Assembly (NCBI GenBank): GCA_002481295.1
Contig: DLDU01000016.1
Coordinates: forward strand, 33,320 to 72,038
DNA: 38,719 nt
DNA from: Prevotella sp. UBA7764
GTDB taxonomy: Bacteria; Bacteroidota; Bacteroidia; Bacteroidales; Bacteroidaceae
Reading direction: 5' to 3'
Below, in pieces: positions 34,228 to 38,719 of this stretch. Position numbers and translations under genes: made by a program. Within the stretch, counting starts at the first letter, position 1. Each line of letters begins with the position of its first letter. The notes beneath the pieces are model-generated. The model ran no database searches and was not told the DNA's origin. It saw nothing but the letters and a program-made list of their open reading frames with translations.

Positions 34228-35032
34228 GCAAGCGCTCACCGGCAAGCACTCACCGGCAGACTGTGAGGATGGCATCGTCGTGGCAGACAACTATATTGCT
34301 GTCATCGACGGCAGTACGAGTAAGACGCCAAAACATTACCATCCGACCATGCGCAATGGACGTTATGCCATGACGCTCATTAGCGACTTTCTGCGCCAGG
34401 CTCCTGCCTCGCTAAGTGTCACCGAGTTCTGCAACCGTGTCACGCAAGTCATCCACCAGGCTTATCCATTGGATGACTCACAGCCTCGCCGCTCGCCCGA
34501 GCAACGGCTGTGCGCCAGTGCTGTGGTCTGTAGTCTTCTGCGAAAGGAAATTTGGATGATCGGCGACTGCCAGTGCATGGTCGACGGACAGCTCTACACC
34601 AATGACAAGCCGTCGGAAGCCACGATAGCCGAGGAGCGCAGCCGTCTCTTCCCCAGCCTGCAGGCTGAGCATCCCGACATGGTAAGGGACGGACGAATCG
34701 TCCACGACTATGCACGTGACGCCATTCTCCCGAAGCTCATCGCGAGCATGCAAGGCGAGAACCGCACCTATGCTGTCATCGATGGCTTCGACATCTTCAT
34801 GCCGGGTGTCAAGGTGATCACGTTGAGACAGGACGAGCCTCACGACATCGTGTTGGCGAGCGACGGTTATCCCTTTCTCCGTCCAACACTAAAAGACAGT
34901 GAAGCCGCCCTCTGTAAGCAGTTAGCCATCGACTCTTATAACATCCACACATTCAAAGCTACCAAAGGACTCATGCAGGGCAACGTGTCCTTTGACGATC
35001 GGGCATTGATTAGATTCAGATTAAGTAAATAG
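34157..35032 (+). CDS. PPM/PP2C-type phosphatase-like protein
   Basis: The 291-residue ORF contains EDGIVVADNYIAVIDGSTSKTP (metal-binding Asp-Gly, here DGST), AVVCSLLRKEIWMIGDCQCMV and a late ASDGYPFLRPT. These resemble the metal-binding motifs of PPM (PP2C-like) phosphatases, and the spacing is right, but the family is divergent. The start is uncertain. The nearest ATG (34157) lies within the end of the ygiQ tail, overlapping it by 71 nt in another frame, and conservation seems to begin only near VVVEQALTGK (about residue 20). A start further upstream in the same frame is less likely because it would lie entirely inside ygiQ. Confidence 0.65.
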   Translation: MTTNANRSTLTSRPTASSKAVVVEQALTGKHSPADCEDGIVVADNYIAVIDGSTSKTPKHYHPTMRNGRYAMTLISDFLRQAPASLSVTEFCNRVTQVIHQAYPLDDSQPRRSPEQRLCASAVVCSLLRKEIWMIGDCQCMVDGQLYTNDKPSEATIAEERSRLFPSLQAEHPDMVRDGRIVHDYARDAILPKLIASMQGENRTYAVIDGFDIFMPGVKVITLRQDEPHDIVLASDGYPFLRPTLKDSEAALCKQLAIDSYNIHTFKATKGLMQGNVSFDDRALIRFRLSK

Positions 35033-35078
35033 TCAGATTTAGATTAAGCAAATAATCAGATTATATTAAGCAAACAAT
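35012..35078. repeat. Tandem repeat of about 23 bp across a stop codon
   Basis: Units at 35012-35034, 35035-35057 and 35058-35078 (partial) share AGATT, then TTAAG, then AAA. The first unit encodes the last residues and stop of the PPM-like gene; the rest forms the leader of truA. Confidence 0.75.
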
Positions 35079-35082
35079 ATAT

Positions 35083-35811
35083 ATGAGAATATTCCTTTGG
35101 CTGAGTTTCGACGGCACAGCTTACCATGGCTGGCAAATACAACCCAACGGCATGTCGGTGCAGGAAAAAGTGCAGCAGTGTCTGAGCACATTGCTCAGTC
35201 AACCGATTGCAGTGACTGGAGCCGGACGCACAGACGCCGGCGTCCACGCCCGTACAATGGTTTGTCACTTCGACACCGACAAGGAGCTTGACACTGACCA
35301 ACTCTGTTACCGTCTCAACCGCATTCTGCCACGCGACATCAGCTGCGGGCGCGCCGAGCGCGTCAGCGAGGATATGCACGCGCGCTTCTCGGCCAAACGA
35401 CGTACCTACCGTTATTTCATTCACACACAGCGCGATCCCTTCCTCCGTCACTACTCTGTGGAGACCCACTGGAAACTCGATTTCGAGATGATGAACAAAG
35501 CAGCGCTGTGGCTCACCACCCAGGACGACTTTAAAGCTTTCTGCAAGGCTGGTGCTGACAACAAAACCACGCTCTGTCAAGTCACCACGGCCCAATGGGT
35601 GAGCACATCACCAACGACGTGGTACTTCGAGATTGCCGCCAACCGCTTTCTCCGCAATATGGTGCGGGCTGTGGTGGGCACGCTCTTCGAGGTAGGCCGT
35701 CACCGCATGACACTGGAGCAGTTCCGAGAGGTGGTGGCCACTGGCACTCGCTCCGATGCCGGTGAGTCGATGCCTGCCCACGGGTTGTTTCTTTGGGACA
35801 TCGAATACTAA
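35083..35811 (+). CDS. truA: tRNA pseudouridine synthase A
   Basis: TruA (242 residues) converts uridines 38-40 of the anticodon arm to pseudouridine. The catalytic motif GAGRTDAGVHA (47-57, Asp51) is present, as are YHGWQIQPNG, HARFSAKRRTYRYFI and RFLRNMVRAVVGTL near the C-terminus. Length is usual for the family. A tandem repeat forms its leader. It ends 21 bp before the stop of the convergent EamA gene. Confidence 0.96.
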   Translation: MRIFLWLSFDGTAYHGWQIQPNGMSVQEKVQQCLSTLLSQPIAVTGAGRTDAGVHARTMVCHFDTDKELDTDQLCYRLNRILPRDISCGRAERVSEDMHARFSAKRRTYRYFIHTQRDPFLRHYSVETHWKLDFEMMNKAALWLTTQDDFKAFCKAGADNKTTLCQVTTAQWVSTSPTTWYFEIAANRFLRNMVRAVVGTLFEVGRHRMTLEQFREVVATGTRSDAGESMPAHGLFLWDIEY

Positions 35812-35832
35812 ATTCTTCGCTTAGTCAAAGGT

Positions 35833-36750
35833 CTATTTACTGCCGATATACAGGAATACCATGCCGAGCAGCACCAGAGCCAGATCAAGTGCCTTGGCTT
35901 TGAGATTATGCTCATGGAAGACAAGGGCACCAAAGAGAAAGCTCACCAATACACTGCCACGGCGAATCATCGACACGATGGAGATCATCGCACCCGGCAG
36001 ACTCAGCGCATAGAAGTAGACAAAGTCGGCAGCACAGAGAAAAACACTGATGCCGATGATCGACCAATGCCAGCGAAAAGGTGTAGTTTTCTTATGGGTA
36101 GGCCACCACAGCAAGAGTAGCATGACAAGCATCAACCCCATCTGATAGATGTTGTACCACGATTGCACGGCCATGCGGTCGATGCCGATGCCACCGGCCT
36201 CCGGCGCTGCCATCAGATATTTGTCATAGAGTCCACTGACCGCACCCAAAACAGCAGCGAGCACGATAGCCCATATCCATCGGTTGTGTTTGAAGTCGAT
36301 ACCCTCACGCCGTCCCGAGCGGCTCAGCATCAGGAAAGAGGCCACAGCTAACAGCACACCTATCCACTGCCACACATTGAGTTGCTCTCCATAGACAAGC
36401 ATAGCACCCACGAGCACCATCACCGGGCGCGTGGCATTGATAGGGCCCACAATCGTCAGTGGCAGGTGCTTCATACCGAAGTAACCAAAGATCCAACTGG
36501 AAAGAACAATGAAGCTCTTCAAGACGATATATTTATGCATCTCCCAGCCACCTGTTGCCACATGAAAGATACTTCCGTCAAGGCAGGAGGTTGTAGCCGA
36601 AAGGATGATGAACGGCAGGAAGATAAGAGAAGAAAAAACAGTGTTGAGAAACAACACGGGGATTACCGCATTGCCATTGAGCGACTTCTTCTTGAATGAG
36701 TCGTAGAAACCCAAAAGGGCAGCGGACATAAAAGCTAAAAACAACCACAT
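35833..36750 (-). CDS. EamA/DMT-family transporter
   Basis: The 305-residue membrane protein shows about ten hydrophobic helices and the two-repeat layout of the drug/metabolite transporter family: GPINATRPVMVLVGAMLVYGEQLNVWQWIGVLLAVASFLMLS in the first EamA half (split around residue 100-140), and IRRGSVLVSFLFGALVFHEHNLKAKALDLALVLLGM in the second. The substrate is unknown; family members export amino acids, purines or other metabolites. The EQ..WQWIG and the HE motif at the ends of the halves are typical. A -7 element lies about 50 nt upstream. Confidence 0.88.
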   Translation of the reverse strand: MWLFLAFMSAALLGFYDSFKKKSLNGNAVIPVLFLNTVFSSLIFLPFIILSATTSCLDGSIFHVATGGWEMHKYIVLKSFIVLSSWIFGYFGMKHLPLTIVGPINATRPVMVLVGAMLVYGEQLNVWQWIGVLLAVASFLMLSRSGRREGIDFKHNRWIWAIVLAAVLGAVSGLYDKYLMAAPEAGGIGIDRMAVQSWYNIYQMGLMLVMLLLLWWPTHKKTTPFRWHWSIIGISVFLCAADFVYFYALSLPGAMISIVSMIRRGSVLVSFLFGALVFHEHNLKAKALDLALVLLGMVFLYIGSK

Positions 36751-36798
36751 GGGGATGAACTCTATTATTTAATATTGTATATACTCTCAAATATACTG

Positions 36799-36806
36799 CA
36801 AAGTTA
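36799..36806 (-). promoter_or_regulatory. -7 element of the EamA gene
   Basis: TAACTTTG on the minus strand (complement of CAAAGTTA) fits TAnnTTTG, 48 nt before the start. No clear TTTG at -33. Confidence 0.5.
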
Positions 36807-36970
36807 CAACAAAATATTAAGGTGAGCGGCATTCTTCACCGGAATTATTGTCTTCATCATCCATAGAAGGCATTATTTCCCGAATCTCGTACTAATAATA
36901 ACATTAGCTTGTTAGCTTGATGAAACTCAACGAATTTAGCAAACAATCTTTAAAGGAATACTCTTTTTCT

Positions 36971-37001
36971 TTTGCAATATGAAGAAAAAAGCGTAACTTT
37001 G
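36971..37001 (+). promoter_or_regulatory. Promoter of dapA
   Basis: TTTG (36971-36974), 19 nt, TAACTTTG (36994-37001). The start codon lies 52 nt downstream. Confidence 0.78.
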
Positions 37002-37053
37002 CAAAAAGATTGTAGCAATATCGTCATTAAGCAACAAACAACAACAATTTGTT

Positions 37054-37941
37054 ATGGCAAACAATATTTTCAAAGGTCTGGGCATCGCCCTCATCACTCC
37101 TTTCACTTCTCAAGGAGAAGTGGATTATCCCGCACTCGAAAAGCTGGTGGCTTATCAACTCGACAATGGTGCAGACTTCCTGTGCATTCTCGCGACAACG
37201 GCAGAAGCCCCTTGTCTGACGAAAGAGGAAAAGGACAAGATCACGGAGGTGGTGAAACGTGTGAACAAAGGACGCGTGCCAATCCTGAAATATTGTGGCG
37301 GTAACAACACCGCCGCCGTCATCGAAGAGATGAAACAAACCGACTGGAGCGGCATCAGTGGCATCCTGAGCATCTGTCCTTACTACAACAAACCGTCGCA
37401 GGAAGGTCTCTATCAGCACTTCAAGGCTATCGCCGCCGAGAGTCCGCTGCCCCTCGTACTCTATAATGTTCCCGGTCGCACGGGCGTGAACATGAAGGCC
37501 GCTACGACGGTGCGCCTGGCTAAGGACTGCCCCAACATCGTAGCTGTGAAGGAAGCCAGCGGCAGTCTGGAGCAGGTCGACGAGATCATCAAGAACAAGC
37601 CCGACAACTTCGACGTCATCAGTGGCGACGATGCGCTGACGTTCTCGATGGTTGCCAGCGGAGCGGCCGGCGTGATCTCTGTCATCGGCAATGCACTGCC
37701 CAAGGAGTTCTCCCGCATGATCCGCCTGGAGTTCAACGGCGAGTATGAGCCCGCCCGCAAGATTCATCATAAGTTCACCGAACTTTACTCCCTGCTCTTT
37801 GTCGACGGCAACCCGGCCGGCGTGAAAGCACTGCTCAACGACATGGGCATGATCGAGAACGTGCTCCGTCTGCCACTCGTACCGACCAACATCGAGACCA
37901 AGCAGAAGATGGCCGACATCCTCAAGGGACTCAGGCTGTAA
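37054..37941 (+). CDS. dapA: 4-Hydroxy-tetrahydrodipicolinate synthase
   Basis: DapA (295 residues) condenses pyruvate with aspartate semialdehyde in the diaminopimelate/lysine pathway. The Schiff-base lysine is Lys166 (VAVKEASG), Tyr137 and Arg142 lie in YNVPGRTG, and PYYNKP is at 109-114. The pyruvate-binding motif usually written GTTGE reads ATTAE here (47-51, with Thr48 and Thr49 kept), so the first Gly is Ala. Length is typical. The gene has its own promoter and terminator, so it is a single-gene unit. Confidence 0.95.
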   Translation: MANNIFKGLGIALITPFTSQGEVDYPALEKLVAYQLDNGADFLCILATTAEAPCLTKEEKDKITEVVKRVNKGRVPILKYCGGNNTAAVIEEMKQTDWSGISGILSICPYYNKPSQEGLYQHFKAIAAESPLPLVLYNVPGRTGVNMKAATTVRLAKDCPNIVAVKEASGSLEQVDEIIKNKPDNFDVISGDDALTFSMVASGAAGVISVIGNALPKEFSRMIRLEFNGEYEPARKIHHKFTELYSLLFVDGNPAGVKALLNDMGMIENVLRLPLVPTNIETKQKMADILKGLRL

Positions 37942-38005
37942 GACTCATCTCACAGTAGACTAACACATAGAAGGTACACAACGCCGTATCCTCCAATCAG
38001 CAAAG

Positions 38006-38059
38006 CACGGAGACGAAAGAGCACACAGGCCGCTCTCTCGTCTCCGTGTTTATTTATTT
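38006..38059 (+). terminator. Rho-independent terminator of dapA
   Basis: CACGGAGACGA (38006-38016) pairs with TCGTCTCCGTG (38038-38048), with an inner AGAGC/GCTCT pairing, and is followed by TTTATTTATTT. Confidence 0.88.
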
Positions 38060-38194
38060 CCAAGAGACTCTTCAAGCCTTATCGCAAACATAGTGCCCAA
38101 AGGTGACAAGCCCGCCGACATCAACACAGTCGCGGGAATCGCTTCAGATGGAGTCTGCTCACAAACCATAAAAATCATGAAGGAGAATAGCAAT

Positions 38195-38445
38195 TGTTAG
38201 ATAAACTGACAAAAAAACGGGCACGAGAAGGCGATTTTTGCAAGCAGGCATGGCCTTGGACGTGATTTCTCGCTTTTTATCAGCAATGCATAACTTACTA
38301 GTTAGCAACATCTTGAATAATGTTTACATGATTTCGCACGACAAAGCCACCCTTTTCTTACTGAATTCGCTCTATAATTCCCTATCATCTCAGTGGCTTA
38401 ACCTCATCAAAGCGGTGAATTGATGAGGTAAAACCACTGAGATGA
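38195..38445 (+). repeat. Modular intergenic repeat, copy 2
   Basis: The left block 38195-38233 matches 19205-19243 at 34 of 39 positions, and the right motif CACTGAGATGA (38435-38445) is identical to 19465-19475. The right side forms a long hairpin: TCATCTCAGTGG (38385-38396) with CCACTGAGATGA (38434-38445), and inside it ACCTCATCAA (38401-38410) with TTGATGAGGT (38420-38429). The middle differs from copy 1. Confidence 0.6.
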
Positions 38446-38687
38446 CCCAATGAAACCACTGGTTTCTCATTTCCAAAGCCCTTTTCTGACATTCAACTCC
38501 CTGTTTTTTGATTCTTCCTTTTCTATAATACAAGTTGACGCAAAAGTGTTTTTGTTGGATTTCTTTCCGTTGTCACACCCCCTTGCGACTTTGCTAATGC
38601 CGCAAAACGGCAAAACAGCAATCCTCCATTAACCGAACAGCAATAACAATTTTTATAGAAAAAAAAGGATATATGGAAGAAAGTACG

Positions 38688-38695
38688 TATCTTTG
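38688..38695 (+). promoter_or_regulatory. -7 element at the right edge
   Basis: TATCTTTG fits TAnnTTTG and would drive a gene beginning just outside the window. No clear -33 box. Confidence 0.45.
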
Positions 38696-38719
38696 TATCG
38701 TAACCATTCAATTTAGGCC

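Larger units (their letters stand above)
36751..37053. other. Intergenic region between EamA gene and dapA
   Basis: It contains the leftward -7 element at 36799-36806 and the rightward dapA promoter at 36971-37001. The A/T-rich stretch between 36830 and 36960 shows no ORF with a plausible start and no clear hairpin. Confidence 0.6.
37942..38719. other. Gene-free right end of the window
   Basis: Nearly 780 bp without a supported gene. It holds the dapA terminator (38006-38059), the second copy of the modular repeat (38195-38445), and a -7 element at the extreme right (38688-38695). Short frames in it have no good start, promoter or recognisable product. Confidence 0.7.

Noticed and set aside
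38085..38199. A short plus-strand frame after the dapA terminator (GTG near 38091) encoding about 36 residues with ADINTVAGIASDGVC
   Set aside because: The translation looks protein-like, but there is no promoter, no good start and no identifiable family. It may be a gene remnant; evidence is too thin for a feature.

Overview
The window looks like a chromosomal segment of a Bacteroidales bacterium, most probably Prevotella in the broad sense. This rests on what the sequence shows: repeated TTTG-(18-20 nt)-TAnnTTTG promoters recognised by the Bacteroidetes primary sigma factor, a short primary sigma factor without region 1.1, few Shine-Dalgarno sequences, a pyrophosphate-dependent phosphofructokinase, a short CstA-type transporter, and proteins with Bacteroidetes-style signal peptides and lipoboxes. 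I see no insertion sequence, prophage, CRISPR array, rRNA operon or toxin-antitoxin pair. Most of the window is core genome.

Layout: (1) 1-4967, minus strand: a cut tRNA-Asp gene, then a tightly packed run reading leftwards: CstA-family transporter, small outer-membrane barrel, recR, small membrane protein, GT2 glycosyltransferase, GNAT acetyltransferase, with overlapping or nearly touching genes. (2) 5062-12909, plus strand: DigH/GHL10-type glycoside hydrolase with a possible type IX secretion tail, tRNA-Cys, cytidylate-kinase-like protein, an IscU-like protein paired with a GGGtGRT protein, primary sigma factor, folK and a COG2509 flavoprotein. (3) 13033-16946, minus strand: gyrA followed by a periplasmic TPR protein. 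(4) 17189-19194, plus strand: beta-helix lipoprotein and cytidine deaminase. (5) 19195-19621: gene-free, with the first copy of a modular intergenic repeat. (6) 19622-21695, minus strand: radA-queC. (7) 21771-24942, plus strand: solute-binding lipoprotein and a large TPR protein. (8) 24951-27657, minus strand: GH25 lysozyme and pfp. (9) 27849-35811, plus strand: small conserved protein, PlsC-like acyltransferase, a large amidase/golvesin/Fn3 protein, small protein, YgiQ radical-SAM protein, a PPM-phosphatase-like protein and truA. (10) EamA transporter (minus), dapA (plus), then a gene-free right end with the second copy of the intergenic repeat.

The genes do housekeeping work: DNA repair and topology (recR, radA, gyrA), transcription (rpoD), tRNA modification (queC, truA), folate and lysine/cell-wall precursors (folK, dapA), pyrimidine salvage (cdd), glycolysis (pfp), envelope glycan handling (GHL10, GH25, amidase) and lipid acylation.

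The best candidates for undescribed biology are: the IscU-like/GGGtGRT two-gene unit (7896-9631), with strongly biased codon use, many cysteines and an atypical strong ribosome binding site; the two-copy intergenic element with conserved ends, a variable middle and hairpin-rich right side (19205-19475 and 38195-38445); and several uncharacterised multidomain envelope proteins.
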